Shown here in pieces: positions 27,687 through 37,800 of a stretch of 40,589 nt of DNA (position 1 is its first letter; every line of letters starts with the position of its first letter). The position numbers and the translations under genes are program-made. The notes under the pieces are model-generated. The model saw nothing but the letters and a program-made list of their open reading frames with translations, did not search any database and was not told the DNA's origin. This stretch comes from Verrucomicrobiota bacterium (GTDB lineage Bacteria > Verrucomicrobiota > Verrucomicrobiia > CAIQCK01): positions 1 to 40,589 of the forward strand of contig JACRKA010000331.1 of assembly GCA_016219905.1 (NCBI GenBank), read 5' to 3'.

Positions 27687-30377
27687 TCACGGCGCCGCGT
27701 TTTCGAGCCGGAGGTTGTCGAGGTAGAAGACGGTCTTCGCGTTGGCCGTGCTGCAGAAGCCGAGCCAGTGGAGCGTCTTCCAGTCGGGGCTGCCGTTCTT
27801 CAGGCCGGCGAAACGTCGCGGGGACTCGCCGGGAAGCGTCACGGCCAGGTCCCACGCGCCCGTGGATTGCGGGCCGAGGCCGGCGCTGATCTCGAAGCGC
27901 ACCCACTTGCCGGCGGGAAGCTCAAGCACCTCTTTGTCGTGGACGCGCAGTTTGCCGTTGCCGATCCAGAGGCTCGGCCCGACGCGGTAGGGATGCCCTT
28001 CGCCGCGCCATTCCTGAAACAACACCGCCCCCGGCTCGACGCGGAGGTCGAAGCTGAACCGCGTGACGCCGTTGGTGTGGCGCGGGTCGAAGAAGAAGTG
28101 CGGGTTGTAAACCGCGGCCAAGCCCGGCGCGTCGGTGATCTTCAGGCTGCGCCTGCCGCTCGCGGCGGTCTCCTCCGTGACGGCGATGGAGTCGCCTTTC
28201 TTTTCAACGTAGATGTGCGCATCGTCCACGGTCGAGCCAACGGGCGCGAACTCGAAGTCGTTGGCCACGGCAAACGGCGGGCGCGGCGGCGGTTCCGGCG
28301 CGAACTCGACGGGTGGATACTTGCCGCTCGCGGCAAGCCTGACCCACGCGCGGTCGCCATAGACGCCGGCCTTGGTGTAATCGAACGGCTTGAAACCGAT
28401 CTTCGCGGCGGGCGAGCCGGGGCGCAGCCGGAAATCGCCGTTGCGCGGGTTGACGAACTTCGGGTCGGCGATGAGCGACTTCGTGTCCTTGCCAAGCTCC
28501 TGCCACTTCTCGAAGTTCACGTCGTTGAACTGGATCGGTTCACCCGACTCCTCCCAGTAGAGGTTGCTCTCGAACGTGACGTTGGTGTCCTTCGCCGGCC
28601 GGCCCAGCAGCGGCCCGCCGCGCCAATAGACGATGTTATTCTCGAACGCGAACGACCGGTGCGGCTCGACCCGCGAGCGCTGGACCTGCCCGTCCATCGA
28701 ATAGGCGAGAATGTTGTTGCGGACGATGTTCTCGCGGCCGTAATGCTGGTGGAAGCTGCCGGTCTTGGTGTGATAGACGAGATTATTCTCCAGCCTGATG
28801 CCCGTGCTGCCTTCGTCGGTGTAGAGGCCCCAGCCGCCGCGGCCGTAGCGGTCGTAGGAATAGACATCGTGGATTCGGTTGTGGCTGACGCTGGTGCCTT
28901 CGGAGGGGCCGAGCGTATAGACGCCGCCCATGTCGCTCAAGACGCCCCAGCCGATGTGGTGGATGTGGTTGAACTCGATCTTGTTGCGCTTCGCGAGGCT
29001 CTCGGCGTAACCCCACCGCCAGCCGACAGAGATGCCCGTGTAGTAGAAGTCGGCAATGTCGTTGTGCGTCACCGCATTGTCGGGACTGTGGCCGACCCAG
29101 ACGCCGACGCAGCCGGGAAAGACGCGCCCGCCGCGGTGGAGGATGTTGTTGTCCGCGACGATGCGCGCGGTGCGGTTCGCCTCGGCCGACTGGATGCCGG
29201 TTTCGCCGATGCGAACGCCGCCCGCGCCAAGGTCGTGCAGGTAAGTGTGCACGACGCGGCAATCGCGGCAGCCACGCCGAAACCAGATGCCGTAGATGCC
29301 GACGTGGCCGACCTCGCAGTCCTCGATGGCAATGTGCCGCGCGCCGTCGGCCATGATCATCGCGGGGATGGACTGCGCGGCCTGCCCGTCGCCGTGGCCT
29401 TTGTCGGGCAGCACGTATTGGCCGTGGCGGAACGCCAGTCCCTTCAGCGTGAGGTGCTCGACAAACCGGCCCTTGTCCGGCTCGCCGGCAAAGTTGACGA
29501 ACTGTTCCACGACCGGCGCGACCACCTCCGCGCGCGCCATGTTCTCGCCGGGCAGCGGTTTGTAACAGAGCGTGCCGTCGCGGTCGAGGAACCACTCGCC
29601 CGGCGCGTCGAGCGCCTCGCGGAAGTTCTCGAGGTGGTAACGCTGGTTCGGCGCCCATTCGCAAAACGCCCACGGCGCGCCGCCCGTGCAGACAACCGCC
29701 GGGACCTTCGCATCCACGGACGCAACGCGATGGCGCGACACTTCCCATGAGTGATACGCCACCACCGTCACGTCGCGGAGCTTGTCCTTCGAGACGTTCA
29801 GCAGCGGCTGGATGTCGGCTGCGTTGGCCACGAACGCGGGACCTGCGTGGCTGATCTTGCGCGGCATGTAGTAGTAGAACTTGTTCGGCGACCGCGCCCG
29901 TGTCGCGCGCCGGCCGTTGACCCAGAGCTGCTCGGAATACCACCGCCCCGCCGCCACCTCCGGCGCCTGCGCCGTCCAGATGCCGTCCGCGCCGCGCTGC
30001 CAGCCGGTGATGCGCCGGCCGCCGCTGAACACCGGCTTCGCGCCGCGCGCGGCCTCGTAGCTGACCGGGCACTTCTCCGTGCCGCTGTCCTCTGGCGTGA
30101 ACACCACCGGCGCGGTGAGCGCGTAGTTGCCGCCGGCGACGACGACGCGCACCGGCTCGGAGAGCGGGCCGGCCGCCTTCAGCTTCCGCACGGCGTCGCG
30201 CGCCCCCTGCAACGACGCGAGCGGGCCGTCGCTGCGGTCGCGGTTCGGCCGTGCAAGCGCGCCGGACCACGAGTCGTTGCCATCGGGGGCAACGTGGAAA
30301 GTGGCCGCGTCACTCCGTGACGCGAAGATCAATGCCGGCAGGAGAATGGATGCGAAGGCTCGGAGGGGATGGCTCAT
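27687..30377 (-). CDS. Secreted right-handed parallel beta-helix repeat protein
   Basis: Start [106 protein letters not shown] rungs. Confidence 0.87.
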   Translation of the reverse strand: MSHPLRAFASILLPALIFASRSDAATFHVAPDGNDSWSGALARPNRDRSDGPLASLQGARDAVRKLKAAGPLSEPVRVVVAGGNYALTAPVVFTPEDSGTEKCPVSYEAARGAKPVFSGGRRITGWQRGADGIWTAQAPEVAAGRWYSEQLWVNGRRATRARSPNKFYYYMPRKISHAGPAFVANAADIQPLLNVSKDKLRDVTVVAYHSWEVSRHRVASVDAKVPAVVCTGGAPWAFCEWAPNQRYHLENFREALDAPGEWFLDRDGTLCYKPLPGENMARAEVVAPVVEQFVNFAGEPDKGRFVEHLTLKGLAFRHGQYVLPDKGHGDGQAAQSIPAMIMADGARHIAIEDCEVGHVGIYGIWFRRGCRDCRVVHTYLHDLGAGGVRIGETGIQSAEANRTARIVADNNILHRGGRVFPGCVGVWVGHSPDNAVTHNDIADFYYTGISVGWRWGYAESLAKRNKIEFNHIHHIGWGVLSDMGGVYTLGPSEGTSVSHNRIHDVYSYDRYGRGGWGLYTDEGSTGIRLENNLVYHTKTGSFHQHYGRENIVRNNILAYSMDGQVQRSRVEPHRSFAFENNIVYWRGGPLLGRPAKDTNVTFESNLYWEESGEPIQFNDVNFEKWQELGKDTKSLIADPKFVNPRNGDFRLRPGSPAAKIGFKPFDYTKAGVYGDRAWVRLAASGKYPPVEFAPEPPPRPPFAVANDFEFAPVGSTVDDAHIYVEKKGDSIAVTEETAASGRRSLKITDAPGLAAVYNPHFFFDPRHTNGVTRFSFDLRVEPGAVLFQEWRGEGHPYRVGPSLWIGNGKLRVHDKEVLELPAGKWVRFEISAGLGPQSTGAWDLAVTLPGESPRRFAGLKNGSPDWKTLHWLGFCSTANAKTVFYLDNLRLENAAP

Positions 30378-30410
30378 GACGCCGCGGAGTTCATCACGCC
30401 ACGCGGCGCG

Positions 30411-30433
30411 AATCAAGCGTTGCGCGCTTGATT
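30411..30433. promoter_or_regulatory. Hairpin/operator candidate in a divergent intergenic region
   Basis: AATCAAGCG-TTGCG-CGCTTGATT, perfect 9-bp arms. Confidence 0.5.
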
Positions 30434-30489
30434 TGGCCGGCCAGCCGCGGCAGGCTCCCGGCCGTTGGACCATTGGAGAGGAATCCATC

Positions 30490-31440
30490 ATGAACCACGG
30501 AAAGGTGACTCCCGCCATCGCGAAGGGCCTGCTCGCCCTCAAGGAGCGCATCAAGACTGCGAAGATCCCGTCCTCGAAGCTGGACGAGACGCTCAACATC
30601 GCCACCTGGAACATCCGCGCCTTCGGCAAGGGCCAGCGCACCGAGGCCGCCATCCATTACATCGCCGAGATTCTCGGCCAGTTCGACCTCATCGGCATTG
30701 TCGAACTGTGCGACGACCTCACCGACCTCGGCCGCGTGCTGAAGATTCTCGGCCCGACGTGGCGGGCGGTGTATTCCGACATGATCCCCGACGACGGCGG
30801 CAACCGCGAACGGCTTGGTTTCATCTACGACAAGCGCGCCGTCACCTTCAACGGCCTCGCCGCCGAGGCCAACCCGCCGCGCGCGAAAAAAGGCGCCGAG
30901 TATCTTTCCGAAATCTCGTTCTGGCGCAGCCCCTACATGGCGTCGTTCCGGGCCGGCAGCTTCGACTTCATCGTGCTCACCACCCACATCCGCTGGGGCG
31001 ATACCGAAAAAGAACGGTTGAAGGAGATCGAAACGCTGGCCGGCTGGATCGAGGGCAAGCGGCGTGAGAAGACGAGTGAAGACAAAGACCTTATCGTGAT
31101 GGGCGACTTCAACATCCCCTCGCGCACCGACCCGTTGTTTGCGGCCATCACCAAACACGGCCTGCAAGTCCCCAAGGCACTGCTCGGCGCGCACGGCACC
31201 AATCTGGAGAAGGACAAACGCTACGACCAGATCCTCCATTACCCGATCTACCCGGGGAACTTCGCCAACGCCGGCGGCGAACTGGACTTCTACTTGGACG
31301 ACGCCCACATCAAGCAACTGTTCCCCGGCGGCATGACCAAGGAGAAGTTCACCTACCAACTCTCCGACCATCTGCCGCTCTGGATGCAGATCCACACCGA
31401 CATTGAAGGGCAGAAGCTCGAACAGATCATCCAGGGGTGA
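30490..31440 (+). CDS. Endonuclease/exonuclease/phosphatase (EEP) family protein
   Basis: [51 protein letters not shown]. Confidence 0.88.
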   Translation: MNHGKVTPAIAKGLLALKERIKTAKIPSSKLDETLNIATWNIRAFGKGQRTEAAIHYIAEILGQFDLIGIVELCDDLTDLGRVLKILGPTWRAVYSDMIPDDGGNRERLGFIYDKRAVTFNGLAAEANPPRAKKGAEYLSEISFWRSPYMASFRAGSFDFIVLTTHIRWGDTEKERLKEIETLAGWIEGKRREKTSEDKDLIVMGDFNIPSRTDPLFAAITKHGLQVPKALLGAHGTNLEKDKRYDQILHYPIYPGNFANAGGELDFYLDDAHIKQLFPGGMTKEKFTYQLSDHLPLWMQIHTDIEGQKLEQIIQG

Positions 31441-31500
31441 ATCCGTTGCAGCCCGAAGTTCGTGTGCTAGATTCGGCCCGACAACAAGGAAGCCCATCCC

Positions 31501-32859
31501 ATGAAGAAGCTGCTGAAGATTCTTGTCGTGCTCGCGATCCTCATCGCCGCGCTGCTGGCCGGCGTGGTGTTCTACGCCGACCGCTACCTCCAGACGCCGG
31601 AGTTCAAGGCCCAGGTCACCGCCGCCGCGCGCAATGCCGTTGGCGCGGACGTGAAGATCGGTGACTTGAAGGCATCGGTCTTCAGCGGCGTGACGCTGAA
31701 ACAGGTGGTCATCGCCAACCCGCCCGGCTTCGCCGGAAACCTGCTGACGGCCGATGAATTCGTGCTGCGCTACGACCTCCTGCCGTTGCTCCAGAAGCGT
31801 GTGCAGGTGGACCGGCTTTCGCTCGGCAAGCCCGTGCTGACGCTCTGCAAGAACGACAAGGGCGACTGGAACTACGAGAAGTTCGGCGCGCAAGGCGCTG
31901 CGCCGGCAGCCAAGCCCGCACCAACCCCGGCAGCGTCCAAGCCGGCTGCGACTCCGTCGGCATCAGGCGGCGGGGCGGCGCTTGATGTGAGGCTCTCGAA
32001 GCTCGCGCTGGCCGACGCAGAGGTCGTCGTGCTCGGCGCAGGCGGCAAGTTGCTGACGAAGCTGGAGAAGGTGGATGCGACCACGTCGCTGGACATGGCC
32101 GGAGGCAAGACCACCGGCAACGGCAACACCAGCATCGCCACACTCAACGCAGCGAGTTTTCTCTTTGGCCGCAGCATCACCGCGCCCGTTGCGGTTTCCG
32201 CCGAGGCGGTGCGGCTGGCGCCGTTGCGCGGCAAGCTGGCCGGCGGCGACGTCTCCGGCGAGGTCGCGTTGAAGCTGGCGGGCGGTTTCAAATACGCCGT
32301 CAACATCGCGGTGAAGGACGGCAGCATGGAGACGCTGTTGAAGGAAGCCGGCACCAAGCCGATCATGACGGGCAAGTTGCAGGCGACCTCTGAACTGGAA
32401 GGCACCGGCGGCCTGCCCACCATCACCGGCAAGGGGCAGTTGGCGGTGTCGGATGGGTTGCTGGTCCAGTTGCCGTTGCAGGGCGTGCTGGCGACGCTGT
32501 TGCAGGTGGCGGCGTTGAAGGAGATCAAGTTCCAGCAGTGCACGGTGGACTACGCGCTGGCCAACAACATCCTGAAGACGCCCAGCATCAAGCTCATCGG
32601 CCCGCAGATCCAGATCACCGGCAGCGGCGAGATGTCGCTCGCGGATTACACGCTCAAGCACGAGTTGACGCTCGCGCTCGCCAAGGACCTGCTCGGTTCC
32701 GTGCCGTCGCAGCTTCAGTCGGCGCTGAAGGCGCGCGAGGACGGCTTCATGACGCTCACGTTCAAGGTCACCGGCCCCTACGACTCGCCGAAGACCGACA
32801 TCATGGGCGGCATGCTCAAGAACGTGCTGCAGGACCAGCTCAAGAAGCTGTTTAAGTAG
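31501..32859 (+). CDS. AsmA-like / DUF748-type envelope protein
   Basis: N-terminal TM helix; VGADVKIGDLKASVFSGVTLKQVVIANPPGFAGNLLTADEFVLRYDLLPLLQKRVQVDRLSLGKP; Ala/Pro-rich linker. Confidence 0.75.
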   Translation: MKKLLKILVVLAILIAALLAGVVFYADRYLQTPEFKAQVTAAARNAVGADVKIGDLKASVFSGVTLKQVVIANPPGFAGNLLTADEFVLRYDLLPLLQKRVQVDRLSLGKPVLTLCKNDKGDWNYEKFGAQGAAPAAKPAPTPAASKPAATPSASGGGAALDVRLSKLALADAEVVVLGAGGKLLTKLEKVDATTSLDMAGGKTTGNGNTSIATLNAASFLFGRSITAPVAVSAEAVRLAPLRGKLAGGDVSGEVALKLAGGFKYAVNIAVKDGSMETLLKEAGTKPIMTGKLQATSELEGTGGLPTITGKGQLAVSDGLLVQLPLQGVLATLLQVAALKEIKFQQCTVDYALANNILKTPSIKLIGPQIQITGSGEMSLADYTLKHELTLALAKDLLGSVPSQLQSALKAREDGFMTLTFKVTGPYDSPKTDIMGGMLKNVLQDQLKKLFK

Positions 32860-32887
32860 CCGCGGCTTTCTGGCAAGCTCCGCGACG

Positions 32888-34072
32888 ATGCCAACGCCGG
32901 CCGCTCCGCCCTCCCTCGGCAGGAAACTGCTGTTCTCGTGCCTCATCACGCTGGCGCTGCTCGCGCTGGCGGAAACCGTTGCCCAATGGTGTCGCGCCCG
33001 CTGGCCGCTGGAATGGCGCGGCGAAGTCCGCTGGCAGTCGTCGGCCTTCCCCGACAAGGAACCGGCTTACCGGATTTTTCGCGACGAGCTGCACATCCAA
33101 GATGTGCCCGATGCCATCCTGATGCACCACGCGAGGCCCGGCCAGCGCGCGACAACGTTTCACATTAACTCACGCGGCCTGCGCGGGCCGGAGCCGGCCG
33201 TGCCAAGACCGGCGGGCCTTGTGCGGGTGCTGTTGCTGGGCGGTTCGGTCGTGTGGGGCACCGGCGCGAGCGGCGACGACGCGACCATCGCGGCCTGCCT
33301 CCAGCGCGAACTGGCCCGGCGCTGGCAACCGGCCCGCGTCGAGGTGATCAACGCGGGCTATCTCGGCTACGCTTCGTGCCAGGAATCGCTCCTCTATCAA
33401 CTGCACGCGGACGACCTGCGGCCCGACGTGGTGGTCACCTTGGGCGGCTTCAACGATTTTCGCGAAGCGATGATGCGCGGCTTGGCCAATGCCCACGACT
33501 GCTCGCTGGCCGCCGCAAGGCAAGCCGCTGCATCGCGCCAGGCGGAGGTTTTCGGGCTGCGGCCCACGCTGCGGCGATGGCTGCGCAACTCAGCGATTGT
33601 GGATGGCATCTACATGCAGTTGGCGTCGAGGGGCTTTGTGCGGCCTTGGCCGACGCACACCGATCCCGTCCTCGTTGCAAGAGCCGTCTCGATCTGGCGC
33701 CGCAACCTGACGGCCTTGGCGACGATAGCGCGCCAGCGAAACACGCCCTGCTTCTTCGCGCTCCAGCCTGCGTTGGGCGTCGGCCACAAGGCGTTGACCG
33801 CGGAAGAACAGGAGGCCGCACGGCGCGAAGCGCGCCGGTGGACGCAAGACCCGATCGCCAGCCTGCGCCTCTATTTCGACGCGGCCCGCCAGCAACTGCC
33901 CGCGCTCGCAACCGAATCGCGCTGCGTGGCCGCCGATCTCACGGATGTGTTCGACGCGGAGGCGCGGACGATCTACGTGGACCCGTGTCACACCGGCGAC
34001 GACGGCCATGCCCTCATCGCGCGCCGGCTCGCGGAGGTCGTGGCGGCAGGGTTTTCGCCGGCTGCGAAATGA
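32888..34072 (+). CDS. SGNH/GDSL hydrolase-like membrane-anchored protein
   Basis: N-terminal TM; VLLLGGSVVWGTGASGDD (block I-like), VVTLGGFNDFREA (block III-like GxND), DPCHTGDDGHALIARRLAEVV (block V-like). Confidence 0.8.
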   Translation: MPTPAAPPSLGRKLLFSCLITLALLALAETVAQWCRARWPLEWRGEVRWQSSAFPDKEPAYRIFRDELHIQDVPDAILMHHARPGQRATTFHINSRGLRGPEPAVPRPAGLVRVLLLGGSVVWGTGASGDDATIAACLQRELARRWQPARVEVINAGYLGYASCQESLLYQLHADDLRPDVVVTLGGFNDFREAMMRGLANAHDCSLAAARQAAASRQAEVFGLRPTLRRWLRNSAIVDGIYMQLASRGFVRPWPTHTDPVLVARAVSIWRRNLTALATIARQRNTPCFFALQPALGVGHKALTAEEQEAARREARRWTQDPIASLRLYFDAARQQLPALATESRCVAADLTDVFDAEARTIYVDPCHTGDDGHALIARRLAEVVAAGFSPAAK

Positions 34073-34169
34073 CATGTCCGGTGGCGCATTCCGGACTGAC
34101 GGGAATCGCACGATGCCGGCGCAATCCGGTTTCCGCCGTCAGGCGCGCTGACACCGGCGCGCGTCAAAG

Positions 34170-34850
34170 CTACTCCGTGCCGCCGCATTGCATCAGCAGC
34201 GCCACGAGCGGCTTGGAGTCCATGGCCATCGCCGTGGCCAAGGGCGTCTTGCCGTAGCGGTGCCGGGCATTCACCTCGGCCCCGTGGCGCACCAAGGCCT
34301 CGGCGACGTCCACGTTGCCCTTGGCCGCAGCCACGTGCAACGGCGTGATGCCGAAGTTGTCTCTCGCATCAACGGGCATGCCGCGGGCAAGCAACAGTTC
34401 CACGAGGACCGGGGAACCGCTCGACGCCGCGAAATGCAGCAGGGTGCGGCCGTCGAGCGCCCTCATGTAGAGCAGCGCCGGATTGTCGTTGAGCATGTTC
34501 TCAACCGTTGACACGTCGGCCTGGTAGCAGGCCGCGTGGATGTCATGACCCGCCGGCGCGGTGCAAACATAGGCCGGCGGCGGGCTGCTCATGCCGCCAC
34601 TGGCGCCCGGCACCAACGTGGCCGCCAAGGCTGTTACAGCGACCCAATGCCCCCAGTGGTAGGCTTGCACCAGGTCAAGCTCGGGCGCCATTGCGGGCTG
34701 GGGCAAAAAAAAGCCGGCTCGTCGGAATGTTTCGGCAAGTTGGTGCGGCGGAATCCAGGACTTGGCCGCGACTTCGTCGGGAACATTGTAGAGCCGCCCG
34801 TCTCTGCTTCTCATCAGTGGCATACGCTTATCCTCCTCCTTGTCCGCCAT
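34170..34850 (-). CDS. Ankyrin repeat protein with hydrophobic central segment
   Basis: DGRTLLHFAASSGSPVLVELLLARGMPVDARDNFGITPLHVAAAKGNVDVAEALVRHGAEVNARHRYGKTPL; start may be 34823. Confidence 0.87.
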   Translation of the reverse strand: MADKEEDKRMPLMRSRDGRLYNVPDEVAAKSWIPPHQLAETFRRAGFFLPQPAMAPELDLVQAYHWGHWVAVTALAATLVPGASGGMSSPPPAYVCTAPAGHDIHAACYQADVSTVENMLNDNPALLYMRALDGRTLLHFAASSGSPVLVELLLARGMPVDARDNFGITPLHVAAAKGNVDVAEALVRHGAEVNARHRYGKTPLATAMAMDSKPLVALLMQCGGTE

Positions 34851-34887
34851 TCACGCCGACCATTGCTTCGAGCCTCGCGTTCACCGC

Positions 34888-37800
34888 TCACTTCACCGTC
34901 AGCGGCAGGCTCTCGCTGTGGCTGTTGAATTCCGGCGCATACATGCACTGGATCTCCGCCACGCCGGTCTGGTAGGCGCCGCGCAACTGCACGCGCGTCG
35001 AATACTCGAAGACGTAGGTTCCCTTTGGCAGGTAATCAATGAAGAAGTGGCTCGCCGTGTCCCGCGTGCTCTCGTAGTAGGCCAGCCCGTCCTGGAACTT
35101 GTAGCGCGACAGCACGTTCACCGGCTCGGTGCCGCTGCCGCGCTGGTCTTTGAGGTGGACGTATTCCATGTCGCGGTCCACGCGCAGTTCGATCCGCACG
35201 ACCAGTTCGTCGCCGACGGCGATTGCGCCCTTGACCGGCTCCAGCACCGGGCCTTTCTTCGTGGCGACCTTGGTGTAGAGCGACTTCTTCAACTTCCGCG
35301 GCGTGCCTTCGTAGGGTGTGATCTTGGTCATGTCTTCGAGGTATTGCCAGTGGACGCTGCCCCACGCGACGCCGTCGTCCACTTTCTTCACCGTGATCTC
35401 CCCCATCTTCGGCTTCACATCGCTCCCGGCAAACCTCCGCTCATAGAAACCAGTCCCCGGCTCCGGCTGGCTGGTTTCGGCCTTCGGATTTCGGCCTTCC
35501 TTCGGCCTTCGACCTTCGGCTCTCGGACTTATCTCCACGTCACCGACGGTCACCTCCACCAGCTTGTCGCTCGCCAACACATCCTTCCCGCGCAGCAGCA
35601 GCGCATACACGGCGTCAGCCGTAGCTTTCGTGGTCTTCCAATCTTGCGTTTGCTTTTGCTTCAGCAGCCAGACGCGGCATTCCTCGACGGCCTGCGCGTC
35701 GCCCATGACCTCGTCGAACGCCTCGATCATCAGCGCCTGCGTCTCGATCGGCGCGCGATACCACCACCAACTCAGCTCCGTCTCGCGCCAGAACATGCCC
35801 ATCTCCTCGTTCGTCACGCTGCGCTCCTTGATGGACTTCATGATGTCCTGCGCGGTCGCGACGTCCGGCTCGCCACCGAACCGCTTCGACGCGATGGCGA
35901 GATGGCCCTGGCTCTGGCGGCAGCCGACATGCAGCCAATGCTTGCGCGTCTGGCCGAGGAAGAAGTCCACCATCGTCCGGTGGTTCTTCGCGATGGGGCG
36001 GTCTTTCAGGAAGAAGCTCCGGCCGTAGAGATAGAGCGCGTCAATGGACGACGGCACATATTTCTCCGGGTCGGGCCACGTCAGGATGCGGCGGTAATGT
36101 TCGTCCATCCAGTTGTCGAGCCGCGCGAGCGCCTTCACGGCGCAGGCCACGTCCACCTCCACGCCGAGGTGGCGCAGGCGGCCGAAGCCGGTGACGATGT
36201 AGAGCGTGATGTAGTCGTTGCCGTGGCCGCCGGGGAACCACGGCCACGCGCCGTCATGGTTCTGGGCCTCGGCGAGCTTGCGCAGCACGCGTCCGGACTC
36301 AGTGTCGAGCCGGTTCGCGTCGAACAGGATGCCGACGTTGCGCCGCGCCTGGCTCTCGGCCTGTGCCTGCCGCAGCCACGGCGTCTCCTCGATCATCACC
36401 GACTTGAGGTCCTGGTTCTTCTCCAGCGGCGAGTCGAGCGCGGGCGTGCCTTTCCAAAGGTCGAAGATGCGGCGGATCTTCGGGTCGGAGTTGGCGATGT
36501 TGCGCGCGAGCGCGTTCGCGTAGAGCCGGTTGAACGTCTGCTCCGTGCACTCGTGCGGGAACTCCATCAGATACGGCAGCGCCATCACCGCATACCACGA
36601 CGGGTTCGAGACCATCTGCACGGTGAGGCTCTGGTGCTGGAGCGTCGAGGACTGGCCGGACTTCAGCAGCTTGGTGAACTGGAACTTCTTCGTCGCCGGG
36701 CCGCGGATCGGCAGCGGCAACGACTCGGTCACCAGCATCCGCCGCGAGAGCACCGGCACCGCGCCCTCCTCGCCGTCGGAGAGTCGCGCGGTGGCCGCGA
36801 CCGCCTTGTAGGCGAGGAACGGCGCGCCATCGGGCACCTTGATCCGCCACGCGAAGCTGCGCGATTCCTTCGACGGGATGTCGAACTCCTGTTCCGTCGC
36901 GGCGTTGCCGAGCAGCTTGTCGGCGCTCTGCTCGGTCGCCGCGTCGCTGAACGTCAGCCGCACCGTGCCCGTCTGCCGCGCCGCCGATTGGTTGGAGACC
37001 TTCACAGTGAACTCCACCGTGTCGCCTTCGCGCAGGAACCGCGGCGGGTTCGGCTGGACCATCAGGTCCTTCGCCGTAACCGCGTGGCCTTCGAGGAACC
37101 CGCTGCGGCACGCGCGGTCGTGCGCGAAGCCGAGGAACCGCCACGAGGTCAGCGCCTCCGGCATGGTGAACGTCATCCGCACGACGCCGTTGGCATCGCT
37201 GGTCAACTGCGGGAAGAAGAACGCGGTCTCGTTGAGGTTCTTGCGCGCCGAGACTTTCGAGAGATCCACCGCCGCCGCTCCGCCGCGACCGGATTCTTTG
37301 TCCTTGGTGACCATCACGGTCGCTGTTTCCGCCTTGGCCCCCTCCATCGGTGGCGAGGCCGGCGCAGGCGCGCCCGCCGCTGCGGGCATCGCCATTTCAT
37401 CGGCTCGACCATTCAAAGTTACAAAGTGTGCGCCGTCGGCAGCGACCATACCTCTCGCCGCCTTCGTCATCATGCGACCGCCGTAACCCCAGCCGTAGCC
37501 CCAGACGTTCGCGACGAGGTCGGACGGGAAGTCGCGGTAGCGCATGTCCACGCCCAGATACTCCCGCCGCCAACCGCCGCGCATGTGCTGGAACTGCTTC
37601 GCGATGTTGCCGAAATCGGCGCGGCGATCCGAGAAATCGTTGTAGAAGACGTTCAGCCGCCGCAGCCAGTCGTGCTTGCGGTAGGCGTCGAGGGATTCGT
37701 CGTAGAGCGTGGCCACCATCTCCGCGACGGCAAACTCTGGAGTAATGGAGTGTTGGAGCGTTGGAGTGTTGGGTTTGGGTTGTTTCCCATTACTCCATTT

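Noticed and set aside
27768-29750. 660-aa plus-strand ORF opposite the beta-helix gene
   Set aside because: Antisense shadow ORF of high-GC coding sequence
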